Below are positions 34,970 through 50,264 of a stretch of 64,000 bases of DNA, one piece after another (position 1 is the stretch's first letter; each line of letters opens with the position of its first letter). Under the pieces are notes generated by a model. That model was not told the DNA's origin. It saw only the letters and a program-made list of their open reading frames with translations, and did not search any database. Position numbers and translations under genes: made by a program. The stretch is from Mesaphorura yosii. Taxonomy: Eukaryota > Arthropoda > Collembola > Poduromorpha > Tullbergiidae. The stretch lies in NCBI GenBank assembly GCA_009869945.1, contig WIXG01000178.1, forward strand, positions 62,001 to 126,000. Reading direction: 5' to 3'.

Positions 34970-35122
34970 ATGAAAATCAAACTGGAATTCTACCCTCAAG
35001 AACGACGTTTGATGGGTCAACTGCTCCGTAATCTTCTTCCCGATGATGATGAGGAAGACGACGGCCGCACTCCCTGGACCTTGGACGAGAAAGACGCAGC
35101 ATTAAACCCCGGCTTAATTTGA
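34970..35122 (+). CDS. Possible small coding segment (50 codons)
   Basis: Runs from ATG 34970 to TGA 35122 and starts MKIKLEFYPQERRLMGQLLR, followed by LLPDDDEEDDGRTPWTLDEK. The amphipathic start and acidic middle look more protein-like than the surroundings, and a TAG|GATATG acceptor would enter in frame. The ERRLMGQLLRNL stretch loosely recalls the N-terminus of Cys-loop receptor subunits, but nothing downstream supports this. The acidic part may just reflect a GAT/GAC-rich repeat. Confidence 0.2.
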   Translation: MKIKLEFYPQERRLMGQLLRNLLPDDDEEDDGRTPWTLDEKDAALNPGLI

Positions 35123-38100
35123 AATTCCAATTCTTATTGTCCGATCAAAATTCAGTGCTCACAGAGCATCTCGTCGCATCTTCTTCGCCGAGTCCATTCA
35201 CTCTGTATCCTTTTCTCTCCGAATGAAAGGGAAACTCTCAATTTAGATTTCGTATTATCTGAAGTACCAGCAAAAAAGAAGAATGTGCGCTTTCCTTCTT
35301 TCCCTCCTGATTCTTGGCTCAGCTGTTCTTGTTCATCATTCTTTTCTTCACGTTGCCGTTACGCACTGTAAGCCCAATAAGAAAGAACAACAAAGGCAAA
35401 TAAAGCCCGAATACTTTCGACTTAGGATTTGAATAGGAAATTGAAAGCGGGGTGTCCTTTCTTCTTGCTCTGCAGTCTTGCACGATGTGTTGATGCTCAT
35501 TTCTGGCTTCACATTCGAGAATCGACTGCTACCATTTTGCAAGGCTTTTTATTGAGTCATTTTATGCCTTTACTACTTGCGGATTTTACTCAAGTTTTAG
35601 GCTATTTTTGGCGGACATCGCAATTCGGTGAGTGTAGTTTTGATCAGATTCAGGAAAATTATGCAATATGAAATTACTCGAACTTCATGTGGACGAAAAA
35701 TGCTTCTTTTCGCCTTATAGGCGCTTTTACATGAAAATTAGCCAATGATGATGGCGATTAGATGGAATCAAATTACAATTCAGCCACGAGGAGCCAGGTT
35801 TCATTAGATTGAGTATGGAAAACCGGAAACAAAGTGTTTGTTTGCCACAGCCTAAAAACGACAAACAAGTATACTAGTAAGCAATCTCGTAAACGTCGAA
35901 AATGTAGCGTGTTTCTCTTTTTAATCGTGCTCCTGAGATTTACCAGCTCGGATGTGATGTACGTAAGGCGCTGGTCGTGTGTATCAGAAGAAATTGGAGA
36001 CGGAGACTGCCGAGGCTGAGGAAGTGGGCTTGAAGATTTTGCAGAGAAAGAAACCACATAATAAGAAGACCTGGTTTGTATTATTACATGAAGAAATCAT
36101 CTCGTTCACTTGATTCCATTGCTTTGGCTGATTCTCCTCGAGTTTTCTCCTTTGAGGTCTCTTCCATCCTTCGCTTTCTTAAATATTGCATAAATATATT
36201 ATATTCAGCCTTTCCTTTGTTTTTGTTTTTTCCGTAGCAAGCAGCATATTTTCCTCGTACCAGCACATCATCATCAACACCATACAAAAGAGTTTACTTG
36301 AATAATTCCACGCAAGGAGTGACTGTTTATCTTTTCAAAAACTTTGTTTTTCTTCTTGGGTGTCTTTCTTCCTCGCTGTTTGAGTAACTTAGCATCAAAA
36401 TTCTCAAGACGCTTTTATTTCTTGCAAGTGAAAGCAGCGGAAGTTGCAAACGCGTTCCACAGCAAACAAACGAGTGAAAGCTCAGCTTCAGTTCGCTATC
36501 TCCCCGTAAATTTGAGCAAATTTACGTCCCGAGTTTCGGCCCAAGCCGAAGCACAGCACAATGACATTGAAATGCTAATTTTTCTTCGTTCTGGGAGGCT
36601 TTTGTAGTTTGTTTGAATCTGGCAGCGTACAACCTGCGCAAAGTCAACATCCAGCAGCGTGGCAGCGTGTGTACATACACACTTTTACTGAAGGTTGCTA
36701 GACTATTTTCCATATTTCTGCCTGCTTTCACATTCTGTCAAAGACGTGACTGCTCATATTCAAGTTCAAGAACAACGAGACTGCGCTTGCGAACTGCAGA
36801 GACCCGACCAGGGACATGTACGACAAAGATATATTGCTGTTCTCTCTCGCGCATTTGATTTATTTTGCATAGCATTTGAGTTCAAATGTCAATGTCACAG
36901 TCACGGTGGCTTCCCCGTTGTTTCAAATTACCGGATCGGTGGACCAAATGATTGATTTGCGTATAGAAAGACTGAAGACAAGCCGCGCCTTGTCTTGCTG
37001 GACTCAGCAGATTCAATTACGCAATGAATTCGCTTGACGTAGAAGAATTGTGATGAATGAAGTGGACAGTTATGATGTCCGCACTTTCTTGTTGTCATAA
37101 TTATTGATCTGCCATCTGGCATTACACCAAATAGCCAAAGCTCATCGAAGACATTGTATCATGGAACAATGGAAGTACATTTCTATCTGTCACCACAAAA
37201 AAGTGATTTCATGAACACGCTTGCGTGTGAGTGGAGTTGTCTTCCCACATCAGACTTAATCTGCTCTCCTGCTATGCACTTAAAGAAATTAACCACATTC
37301 TGTTGCGTCAGCATCCAGGTGCTTCGCTTGGCAAATGGCAAAATTCATTTTTGTCGACCCACGCATTTGTGCTATTTGTGTAGCCTTCTAATTAGGAAAG
37401 AATTCTAATGCGCCCATAAAGTCATCATTGCGTCGGCACTGTGCGTCATCGCTGAAGAATTTTCGTGAAATTTTAATTATGATTGGCAGGGTTAAATTAA
37501 AGGCTTTTATTGTGAAGTTTGACCATTATTGTGGAATTATTCAAGTATGGTTTCATGTTTTATTTATTACGATTGCATTACAAGGATGATTGCTATGACG
37601 TACGGTTTTTATTCCATAAAGAAATTGAGTTCAGTTTCCATTTTGTTTAATGCTCCATTGAAGGAAAGTCTCAAGACCCGGAGGAAAAAATGGAGAGGAA
37701 TTCTTATTTTGAATTCTAATTTTTGACTTAACGATTTCCCCAAGAGCATTTGCGTTTATTATTTTCACCATGTAATTTTCGACACTTAAAAATGCCAATT
37801 CGTTCGAAATCCGACCAAAAGCACTCATTTTTGTCAGCCGACATGCCAATACTCCATTACGTGAACTAATTTAAACTATAGACGCCGAATTACATGTGTT
37901 CCCGTGAGTAATGGGAGAAAAATATCCTTAAAATTATGTCACACATTTCCGTGGAATTGGAATCTTTAATTTTTTATTTATATTTTACTGCTAATTGGAT
38001 TGCTCATAGTTTAATGACAATTGAGCACTCAAGCAATATTGGCCCTCGATGGATTAACGTATATGACCCTCTAAATCTGAATGAGAACAAATCAAAAATA

Positions 38101-41100
38101 CGATTGCCTAAGTTACGATTGTTAATAAATCGTTAAAAGTTTGTCGTGGGTCTTGAGTCCTAAAAATAAACCGCTTCCAATGACTGCTTACTGCGGATTG
38201 CTTTCTCAAAGTTTTTCTGACGAGAGCAAAGAAACGAAGCAGAATCCATACTCAAGCCAAGGCTTCCGACTTTGATAGATTACAAAGCTTTCTTTCTCTA
38301 GTGTTGTCTTACCGTCTTATAAATTTATTGTCTCCACTGCTGTGCCCATGCTATGCCAAGTTTTCCAGGCCTGACTTGTCATTTGCTACAACGTCCATTG
38401 GCTTCTTGAATGATGATTTCTGCATAACTCTTAAATCAATCTGAATGCTCAACGTACATGATATTCGTGATGACAGCAAGTGCAAGTGTAAATCAGCGGA
38501 GGAAGATCTCTGATTTCCATTCCACCGAATTTCAACACATACGGAGTAAATTTTAGATTTGGCACTGCGTCTGACTTCCTTCCGCCGTGCGGCATTCAAT
38601 AATGTTTGGGTACGAAGAGTGCGAGTCGGGCAAGCGAAAGGGAAAGTCATTTGGGCCCATTGGCAAATGCGCGAACCACAACAACGGCGACGAGTACCGG
38701 GAAAAGAACGCTAGACATCGTAATTTGTTTCAGTCGACGGTTGTGTGTTTTCTAAAGACAAGGAAAAAGAGTAATTATGTTCAAGGTGATGACTCTCCAA
38801 GTCTATTGTTTTTGTATTTCTCCTTGTAAAGGCTGCAAGACCAAAGTCAGTGGACTTGCATGAGAGAAAAGAAATTCGTTGCCTTTGAGGCTGCTCGTTC
38901 ATTACCTTCTTTGTAGAGTTTCTGCCCTGCAAATGAAGTCCATGCAAGTAAATCGTGACATGAGAATTTTCCATCGATAAGAGTTGAACGTGATGTGGAA
39001 GTCAGTTTAATGGCGCATTCCGTGATAATCATCCAACATGTACCCGAAGCTAAATGCGTAACCCAATCTAACGTCGTGTATACAAGGAAAGCAGCAAAAG
39101 CACAATGTCAACTGTGTACTTTGTATTTTCTGAGGAATTGCAAGTCAATTGTCAAGCGCTAGTTCCTTGTAAAAGTCTTTTATAGCCTAAAATTAATGAT
39201 TTTTTTTTTACAAATCAAGTATTTTTCTTGGAAAAGTGCAGAAGTCTGAAACCTGAAACAGCTATTTGACTTGCTGAATTGACTTCTTCAACTTTAAGTC
39301 AAGTCCAAACTGAGATCAGTTGTTAATAACTAGCAAATGCGGACATGATGCAAGTTGCCAAATATCTCGTCACAGGTCGCTCGAAAATTGCTGTACGATT
39401 CTCCATCAATTGACTGTGGTTAATTCTCACATGCAAATTAATTCGGCATTGAAGCACACTCGATTCGAGCAATTAAGGGCGGTTCGCATTCATTAAACCG
39501 TAATTGTCTGAGCACTTCCAGGACGAACTTCAATGGAGTCTTGTAAATGTGATTCGTAATCTCTGGTAAATTCCTTTGAAGCGCCATTCTTGCTTTGAAT
39601 GTTTTTATATGCCATGATAAAATGCACCTAATTATACTAACGACCTGCCATTAGTACTTTTCTCCAGCTTCGAGTCCCATTTTATCAATACTTGGCTTGG
39701 GCTGCTACTCAGATCATTCTGCCTGCACGTTCAGAAAGATCACATCGTATATTATATATGCATATATGGAATTAGAATGAAGTGATTTGGAATCATTGAA
39801 CATTTCTTAAAGTCTTTCTCCGTTCACCTTTCTTGGGAATTTGCATTTCACTCGTACCCTGTCGTCTTTCCGATTCCAGAATTTTTTGCTAGGAAAGTGC
39901 GACCTGGCAACTTATAATTTTTCCTCCGAATGTGAGGAATCGAGGTACTTGAACATGCAGATTCTCTCTATTTATAACTTTTTTACTTGGGTAAATAGCT
40001 CGTGCACGCCACGAAACTCTATAAATGATCAAGACAATTTCCTATTTTTCACCATGCACATTTACATACTCTTCACTGTTTTTTTCCAAGCTCAACGCGT
40101 TCCCCGCAACTTCATCTTTACACAATGTATACACATTTCGCATCACTGATCGTAAAAAAACAAATTTGGAAATTCAAAACTGGCTTCATTCGCTTCGGAG
40201 TTTAATTACCCCAATTAAAAGTGATCATCAGTAGAGATTGTAGCGCTTTAAGTAACTTTAGCGTTCTGAGCATTTCACTAATGTGAATGTTAATGGCACT
40301 GATCAATCTGTTAAAACCTTGCAACGTTGTAACACTGGAAAAATAACTCAAACCTTTCTTTTCTGACCGCCAACTATACACAGCCGGCGGAGGAATCAAA
40401 GATCTGGACACTGCACATCGCTCTGCAAGCGCAGATAAAGGAAAGAACCAATCTCTTGTTTTTCCAGCCGATTGATTTATAACTATCAGCTTGCGGAAGC
40501 AGAACTGTGAAAATTGAAGGAAAACAACACTTGAGCTGCAATTGTACAGTAGTCGTTGGCTTCCCCATAATCATGGAGCGGCGTAAAATGGCCGGAGTGA
40601 AGTACATAATATCAGTTACCTAAAGCATTATGAGCGTCTGGAGAAATGCGATGCGAGCCTAGTGCAAGCGAACATGGGAAAGGGAGAAGATCGGCCGGCC
40701 AAGAAATGAAGATAACAATTCCGCGTAATATAACTTATAAGAGGATGCAACAGCAGAAAACCATCCAATTGTTTTTCAAGACCATCAGGGATTGAGAGAA
40801 CTCTTCGCTCCTGCACTGTGCTCATTCGCTTGTCGTGATTTATGTATCGGAAATAGAAAAAAGAAACCAGTGCCCGAGAAATAGAGAAATTGAAAGAGAA
40901 ATAATAATGCAAAATCACTCTCCACTTTCTCGGTCGCAGTCGTTTCTCTTGCTTACTCAACTACTTCATTTCGTCCGCACTGACGTGAGATGTATTTAAG
41001 AAGATTGACTTCTGCTACTAATAAATAACCTCAAAATACATTGCTTTGCAGGCCGTTGGCTAATAAAAACTGAAGTTGATTAAATGCGTCCCACTTCATC

Positions 41101-44100
41101 ATCTGTTCCTGTAATCCAATCTGAGGTAGCCGCGCCAAAGATCAATATGTGAGTATTTTCTGGAGTTCTTGCCTTTCAGCTTTCAGCTCAGACTTTGCAT
41201 TGATTTAATCTTGAATCATACATTCTCTACTCATTTGTTATCTTCTTAATATCTGAACCGGTTTTACCAGTTGGCAAATTAAGTACTTCAAGTCAAGTTA
41301 CAGAAAAGGAACCGAGTTACAGTCATCAAGTCAAGAGGAACGAAAACTAAAAGAAAGCTGCAAAGGAAGGAATAATTGCATGCTTCCGTTTCCGCTTTCA
41401 CCAATCTCCATTTCCCCTCTCACAATACTTAACTGTCTCTTGCTTTTCTGTGGACGTGCATTCTAATTGCGTAACGAAGGTTCAGCAGACACGGCGGCAC
41501 GGCAGTCGTCACTCAATGACTGAATACGCCTGTGCAATGCATGAAATATTAAGTGACAGTTGTTCCTGGTAGTAAAATCCGTACTCAGGCACGTTTCACC
41601 GTTTTTGTACTTCGAGCCCACTGCTCAAGTGTTCAGACAGTTCGTCCATATGACAAGTGAATGAAAATTTCTTTGTCAAAGAACAATCGGAGAAGGAGGG
41701 AAAGCTCTGATGTGAGTTTGAAGGCTTGACACTTTTTTGCTTCAAGTATTATTATGCAATCTGGGAAAGTAACAAGGAAAGCAGAAGAGACAGAGACAAC
41801 CAAGGCGAAAACTAAAGAAAGGAAGGAATGAAGTGAGGCATGCACGATTTTGCTGCTTTTTCTATACTCTCTGCTCCCTTTCCACAGTTTTTGTTGATTT
41901 CACTGGTTTGGTTTGCTGGGTTCATTCGAGTCTAGAAAGAAAGAAACTGCCGCTCGACTGCATTTTCTGTACTTTTGCGTGTGGATTTTCTCCTGACATG
42001 AAACTTTTATCTCCTCCACTGATTTCGTTTTGATTGGCACTCAAAAAATATGACAGTGTGTTATACTTGGAGACTGCGCGGCGTGGCAGGAACAAACGAC
42101 CAGCAGTGAATGAGAAACCAAGATCAGCGTGAAATGGCCTCGCTTGTTTCCCGATGCAAAATTGGGAAAATTGTTGTGGAAACACTGAGGAAGTTTCCCG
42201 CGTTTGTTATTTATACACAGCTGACCGCTTTAGCAGGCCGACGTGCACGGAGAAATGACGCACTTATTGCGATGGCAGGCTCCACCAATTATTATTCGAA
42301 AAATGCCAACCCACAAATGCTTTTATGTGAATGTAACCAGAAGAGACTGCTTACTTCATTCACCCGCTGTCTCGGCGTATGAGTAGGTTATTCGATCAGT
42401 TCATTTCCAATTTTAGCGAGTGTTTTATTGCCAAAATAATGGATTCGGGAGCTGCGTTTCGCAGAGGAAGAAAGTTTCCTGAAGAAGACAATAAAAATTG
42501 TTTTTACTTCAAACAGACAAGATTTTGAGAGCGATGAGATGATTTGCTTAACTCGGACTGGAGGAAGTTTGGGCCGGGTGAATCTGTGCTCCGGACATTT
42601 ATCTCTTACTCCATAAAATTGATGCAATGCTTTGGACAACCAGTCTGATATTTATTGCATTTCAGACGAAGGTAGTAGTCGACACCAGGCACAAGGATCG
42701 TTGAACTAGCCGATCGTAAGTGTAGTTTATGATTGCCGAAATGTATTTCTTCATTACAGTCTCTGAATTCTATTTGTAAAGCGTTCGCTCATTTCGTAAT
42801 TTAAACCATAGCCGAGCACTGCGTATTTGATGGGCAAAAAATAAGGAAATGATCAAGTGGCTGAACAAAGGAAGCGGTGAGCGGTTCTTGTCCAGGTTTA
42901 TGATCACTCCATTTATCGACAGTTCCTGCATTCGGAATGTGTGCGCTACACACGCACCCGAACACTAATAGCACGTTGTGGGGAGGAGACTTAATGGAGA
43001 AAATGTGGAAATTTCTATGAAAAATTCTTTGGTCTGGCCAAACAAGCAGAGCCTGAGTACGGCATGAGAACAACTCATCCTTCAACACACTAACCATTGA
43101 TTTATAGTCTCGGTGTATGTATTTATGGTATCGCGTCCCGCCGGCGTGAAAGATCACATGCAATGCGTACTTGTAAGTATCATTCTCGATACCGTTATTG
43201 AATAACCAATCCCGGAAAGTGCCATGACCTCACCACCGCACGGCCGCAACTCCGCAATGAGCGCCAAACCCTTTCTTTCGCTGGTTGGAAATTCTTGAAC
43301 GGGCCAGGCCTCTGAAGAGCAATTCCCGGGTTAGAAATATTTCATAAATCAGAATATGGGTGGATACGCATCATTTATTTTACCGTGTGCGCTACTTATT
43401 CGAAAAGTGCACATTATCAAACAATAACGAAATGTGATATTGGTGCTAGATTTCAGTGAACAGCGTTGCTAGAAATTGGAATGAGTAGCGAATTCCCTTA
43501 AGGAACTTAGAAGACAAAGATAGAGGAAAATTTGGACGTACTGAGCGGTTAATAAGTAGTAGTTTCCAATACGCAATTATGACGTTATACACGTAAAATC
43601 AAGGTTCATGTTCACGTTCTACTAAAAGCACACGTCAGCTCCCGTTCCTCTCAAAACATGAAATTTTTGGTGCCACTGACACTGTAGAAGGACCGTAGAG
43701 AAATACGGAAGGAGCGAGTATGTGGCGAGAAAAATTGAGTAATAAAAATACTCTCATGTAATACAAGGGACCGTATGTAAACAGCAGCGCCAGTTTTCTC
43801 GTCTTGGTGTTTATATGCTTCAGCCAAGTGAGAATTAGCGCAACATGTCTCCGCTGCGAAGAATTGTGTCATACATAGTTGGTTGTTAACGCAGATTGAG
43901 TCACATTTCACGAGAAGTCTTTCCCGTCCCGGGGTGTCGTCAACAACGAAAAAGCCATACCGGCGTGGTTATCGTCTTCTTCAGTGTCGTCATTTGTTTC
44001 TAATCCTCCATGCTCCGTCTTCCCCTCCAGAATTCCAGCCACATGTTCGCGTCACACAGCGCAGCACACTAAATTTGTAACAGGCAACAACGGTATGCAC

Positions 44101-44858
44101 ATTTTTAGTTGTTCTTTCTCCTTCATAAACTCGCTCATAACATGTAATAATAATGTGTGCAACTTCTGCAGTGATAATATCATCACGGGCACAGCTCGGA
44201 GGCTTCTCGTGTCGGTTTTAGCAAGACAAACATAAACTTTACAACCTGCAAACCCAACTGACAACGGATAGAAGCGTAGCGAGAGGCGGGCAAGTCAGTA
44301 CTTTTGAGTTTAGTACTCGACATGATGTAACATCATTAGTTTTAACACGGGATATAAAATGGTATGTATAATATTTATGTTGGCTCCACATTTATGTCCG
44401 TATAAAGTATTAAAGTCTTACATGCAGACAAAAGTGTCTCAACTCGTGTCTTCTGATTTTATTATTGCGTATCCGGGCGACTTTGGCCTGCAGAAGTTGT
44501 GTCATCATTTGTGCCTAATAAATTTCGTGGCTGACTTCTCTTTGGCAGGCCGGCCCGGAGACTAGTTGGCTAGCTAATGGCCGGCCAGGACGTTTTTAAA
44601 ACGTACATTCTGTAAGTATTGAGTATATTTGAGGGTTTCAATGGCGTGAACATGCTTAAACCGGGAAAATATATAACCACAGTTTTGCTTTCTCTCATAC
44701 GTGTAATGAAATATAAGAAATGTTTCAATAAAAACGGACTTATGCTTCCACACTACACTTTCTGACTTTCTTCTCGTCGTTTGCCTTAGAATTTCCTTTC
44801 ATTCTGTCGATCAGTCAAGCACCAAGAGAAGAAAAAGCCAATTGTAGCCACTGCCACT

Positions 44859-44875
44859 GCCACTGAGTCAGTGGC
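44859..44875. promoter_or_regulatory. 17-bp palindrome containing an AP-1-type site
   Basis: GCCACTGAGTCAGTGGC has 8-bp arms around a central base and contains TGAGTCA. It lies in a short stretch of CCACTG and ATTGC repeats. Function is unknown. Confidence 0.3.
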
Positions 44876-47800
44876 ATTGCCATTGACGCCACATTGCCAT
44901 ACATTGCAATGCATTGCGGTCAAAACTGGAAAAAGTGCTTCCCAGAACTTGAGTGTGTTATATACCATTATTATTACTTTTACTTTCCCATGTGCCACGT
45001 AGTACGTATTCAATCTCCTGCTGCTTCTCTTGCCACCGACATTTCCAGCCAATATTATTATTTTCCTTCCTTTTTGCAATGTTATTTTAGCTTAACTTTG
45101 GCGAATGCACAGCGCAGCGCCCCGACATCGGCCCGCCGTCACCCAGCAGTTAATAATACACCGTTTTACTTTTACTGCAAGCACATTCCATTCTTTAAGT
45201 GCATATTTATATTCGCATTTCCTCGTAACTAACACTACCGCGTATTGCGCCCATAAAAGCGGATATCGCCGCATGGTCGGAGTGATAAAGGAAATGGTCT
45301 GCAATACGCCACACGCTGTCCTCCAGTATTTGCAATTACCAATATTCCGACCCGATGAAGGTTGAAGTCACGATAATGAGAACGGAAATGCGTTTCCAAG
45401 TACGTTTGCATATTTAATGGCTGGTTGTCCAATTACCTTGCTCCCGTGAGTGGTGAATTTCCACAGGAAGCGACGACGATGGAACGCGACTTGGCATTAT
45501 TCAAATTGTAGGCTTGGCTGAATGGTCTCTCTCGAAGTCTGATTGCATCGCACAAAACTCTCGATGCAATTGTGCAATGTTTTGTTGCACTCTCGCCGAT
45601 GTCTTTCACCTTTGCCATTCATTTGCTCTCTCAGCTTGCTTAGACGCAGCCTTGAAGAAATTGTTTCCTCACTTCTAATTTAATCCTTCCCTGAAGGAAT
45701 GAGTTGAACCTCAGGAGAAAATGTGTGAAAGAAACGAGCGCGTGAAGAAAAGAAAGCAAGAAGTTGGGTGCAACCGATAAATCTTTCTCTTCTTTTTTGC
45801 CTGGTCTTTTCTTTATCCTTCTTCTGCAAGAACAATGTTTCAGTGTGGAAGACAAAAGAGTAGAATCAGTTACACTCTGCCACGGCCCTTTCCATTGCTA
45901 ACTGGCTGGTTGTTACCTCCATTCTCCTTTTCTCTCCGTCACGGTTTGTCTGAAATTACATTTCTTTTAACGTCAGGATATGTGAAAACTTCGCAAAGCC
46001 ATTTCTTTCTTTCCTCTTCTCTCTGGTCTCCGGTTTTCCTTCTCCATTGGTCATGTCGTACAAGGTGTTAATTTAGAAAACTGATGGGTTACTTCGTACA
46101 ACGTCCAAATCTGCAATGCTCGGTTTCCGCGCAAAAAACTTTGGTTACACGTTGTTTGGCAAGCTAATGTGAATCTACTCTTTTGTCTTGTCATCGTCAT
46201 GTTACGAAAGTAATGAAACTTTCTCTACTTGGCGTGATGCTCAGCTTAAGCACGTTTGTTTGGAATGTAAATGAAAATAAAGGCCACAGCCACCAGTATT
46301 TTGGAAATTTGTATTTTGGTTCCAGCGTCTGATCAGCTTTTACTGCCGACGTGAAAGTATTTCGGCCGGATAAAATAGTCGTATGCAATTACTCTACATT
46401 ATAAATTCATTCCAGGCCCATGCACCCGGCTAAATAGGTCCGGAAATTGAAACTGCAAATAACGGGTTCATAATTTTGTGTTACCAGACCAGCGACCGAG
46501 CGACGAAACGACGTAAATCGTTGAGTCATTAATATAATTTGTCTTTGGAGTATTTCATGCGCTGTCGTTCATCATCCATGAAACCACTGCAAATATTCGG
46601 TCAAGCGTATTTTATTCGTGCTACGACTTTGGGCACGAAGGAGTAGACAGCATACACCGCTTGGAGCTTTGAGTACAGGTACACGTTACACAGTTTATTG
46701 TATCTGCTCTAATATTAGTTCAACAGGGTGAGTAAAACTTGATGGAGCATAATAAGCATTAAAAGGATTGCTCTGTAAATACCGCCATGAAGTGGGCACT
46801 GTGTTGAGAACTTTATTAAGGTCATTTAGAATATTAGCATACACATTCTTAGCAGTGCAAGGCAGGCATAACATTGGAATTCTTTACAGTTTCATCCCAG
46901 CGCACTGCACGCGCCTTCGGCTTTCCTTTGTCGTTGCTACATTATTGATGACTTTCCATTAACCTAAAGATTGTCAGAGGAGCCTGGATGAAGAGAAGGA
47001 AGAAAGTACCGAAGAAATCTTGTGGCCGCGGTCCCGCTTCAGGCAACTGGCGAAATACTGCGCGAATTCGCAGGAATTTGCAGTATAACACTTTGCATTA
47101 CAATGTCTTCATTGTCGTTTATGCTGTAATAAATGAATCTTGTGCGACGGAGACAGCGCACGACTTACACGTGGCTGGCAAGTCTTGCAGAGTACCATTT
47201 TTATCCTTCATGCGAGTGAAAGAACTTGTCCCCCTGTCTAACCTTGCTGCTGCTATTAATAAATGTGACAGAAGAGAAAGGAACCGGAGAAAACTAATTT
47301 GTGTTTTGTATAACTAAACTAGAGCGGGGAGGAAAGGAGAAAGTCGGAAAGAGAAATGATTCCTTCTTTGCTCTTTCTTCCTCCAAGAAATTCTTTTGCT
47401 CTGCACCTCCTCACAACTGGCGAACGCGCTGCCTGTGATAAGCCTGTTCGCAAACTATTCAGTATACTATAAATAAATATTATGCAACCAAACCTAAGAA
47501 ATACTTTAACACTTCGAACTTGGTACTCGAAAGTCGAGCTGCTGGCTTCTCCTGCCTGGTTAAAAACTTAAACTTGTTATTGGAATGTTACACTTAGCTT
47601 ACAGGGTCTTCGGAATGCAAAATATTAAATGGTATAATTCTTTTAAGTCATAAATCTCTCTCCTTTCTGAGGTTTGTGTGGAGTTGGCGTAGCGCGCGCG
47701 CCCGACAGACGTGTGAACGCTGAAGTGAAAGGAAGAAAAACCACGGCGAAACGGCCCGTCTCGTGTCGCGCCTTTGCTTGGGTGCCCCTTTCACGAGCAC

Positions 47801-50264
47801 AATGCAAAGCAGGTTCAAGTGTGCAAAAGGACAGTGTAAAGGGCACGTGAGTACGTCGCTCAAGGCTCTTCCTTTACAACTGCGACTAAAATGAATATGC
47901 AACGTGTATTTAGGTAGAAAGTATGGGAGTCCTTTGCTTGCCCTGACTTTCCTTCTCCGGGCTTCGAGTTCCCTTTGTTTAAAAATCCTTGGGATGAAGG
48001 CACGCAATACAAGAGGCAAATAGCAAATACGCGAGCCATGCAATTTGCATTATAGTAAGTGCTCTGATCTGCAAGCTGCATCTTTGAGATTGCATTTTTC
48101 CGCATGGTAAGCAAAAGAGAAGGATCAAACGCAATACGCAAAAGAGTGCAAAAACTGTAGTTTTCTCAAATCTTCCAGCGGAATGAGAAAAGGCACACAG
48201 CAGGACAAAACTTTCCTTGTGTTTGCTTGAGCAGCAGTTGCTGATTGCAGCAGAGGATAAGGAATGGCGCTTTTGGGAACGTGTATATTAACCGTAAGAG
48301 AATTGCAATAAAAGCAGCAGACAAAAATAAAGTCCAAAACCTCACGCCTTGCCAGAACTTTGTTGTCTTGCCAGAGTTTGTGTCTTGAAATTGCCTATCT
48401 TCATCTTATAGTGCGGGGCGTGCAGTTCTAAGCTCAAGTCGCCCTCAGGACGTCTCAATTTGATTGTACTAAATTATTCCTTGTCGTGCCTGTAAAACAT
48501 TCAATTTACTTTTGCACAGTTCCTGGAAGTTGGAAAATGACAAGGGAAGACGAGGCGACACAATTTTATTCCTGCCACCCGACCCGAATCAATTCCGCGA
48601 CAATCTTCGAAGGGAACAATAAGCAATGGAAGCAGGGACGGGTTGGGCTCACAGTTTAACGAACTGAAATATGAATCTGATTCGAAATTCGTGGCAGCCA
48701 TTAAACAGGATTCGTGATTATTATTATTAGGAAAATTCTTGGAAAGAAAAGAAAAAACCACAAGAACATGAAATCTGAGGAAGGAATTGACTGGCCGGGC
48801 TTTGGGGGTTCGCAGTTCATATTCCACTGTTTTTGAAATATTACATTCAGATGCACAATCAAGTGGAAGAAAGTGCATTAGTGCGTCTGGAGAACACGCA
48901 ACCGCTGCTAACGAAGGACTGTTAACATGGGAGCGAGAAAAGAGTTAAAGCATGGATAATTCCAATTTTGTCAGATTTCTTCATCAGTCTTCCGGGACGC
49001 CGACAAGCTTTCTTCTTCCTTTTCATTTTCATGGCACGATGATGTGGCCGTGACAAGTGAGGAGCGGCTCTAACGAGTCAATGATTCATCTCGCTTGATA
49101 AGGAAGTGAAGGCAAGGAGAGGTTAACGCGACGTTATTTAATGCACCACACGAACGGTTTGAATGGGGTCGTTCTGCTTGTAGGAGAAGAACAGAACGGG
49201 TTTTACTACAAGACAGCAATTGTACGTTGATGAGCTGACGGGGACGATGACATGGCGAATTCGATGGAGCAAGGGCAGAGCAGGAAGATGAACACAGAAC
49301 AAGCCAACTGAGTGAGAAATAACAGAATTGACGTTTTTTGTTCTTTCTCGCCAGCCTGAATAACCTGTGCAAGAAAAACAGGAGAAATCGTAATAAAATG
49401 AGGAAAGTCAAGAGGAACAGGAAGCAGAATATAAAATAGAAGAATCTGCCAGAGTGAACCAGTCGAACGTGAGTTATTTCCTGGCAGCCATGTCGCTTGT
49501 CGTAGCTGCTGTCCCGAAATGGGTGCATTGATTCAACGCTTTTGTGCGAGGGAACACATGCAAACAATGGATGCGTGTGAAGACCTAACCTTTAGAAATC
49601 TGTATTTTAGGCATTTGTCAGAACGCTTGAAAAATCAGATCCAACAAAACCAACACGGAGTACGTGAGAATTATGTACAAATTTCATTGCATATGCATGT
49701 AGAGCACGGAGCAAATCCAGGCTAAAGCGAGGAAAAGCGTGCATGTCTTTATGTGTTCAATTCATACAACGAGAACCGAAGAAAAGAATTCTATTCCTTA
49801 AACAATGGAAGCTCAGGAGATCATAAGACCGTAAAAGATCAGATTTGTGAACCTACAAATACGCACTGAACAGTTGAAGCGCAGGCACGCAGAAATCATA
49901 CAATCTGTCTCGGAGACGACAACGCGGTGTTTTGCCTGAGTACACTCGATGGCTGAATTTCTGTCCTCAATTTTACAGAAAGCTGGAGTCTGATGGTGCG
50001 ACGCGATTCAGAAGAAGTTCTTTGCTTGGAGCGCCCATGATAAAATCAGCACATAAAGTGGGAGTCCTCTGCTCGATAAAAATGAAATATTTGCCAAACT
50101 AAATGCACACCGAAAGAAGAAAAGAACAAAGAATATATTGTGGTTTTCGGTTTAAATAAAACTTATGTGCTGTGTGCGTAGAAATAAACCCCGAAATATC
50201 AAAGGGATTTCTTCAGCAATATTTGGCTAATGCCAAAGAAATTATTGTTCATAAATTATGGAGA

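Noticed and set aside
44545-44590. Two GGCCGGCC palindromes close together
   Set aside because: Short and without further symmetry; no sign of a mobile element.
47692-47703. (GC)n stretch that could form Z-DNA
   Set aside because: Too short to claim a function.
49070-49567. 165-codon open frame on the minus strand
   Set aside because: The composition (long F/L/S runs) reflects purine/pyrimidine-biased DNA, with no domain or exon signals.
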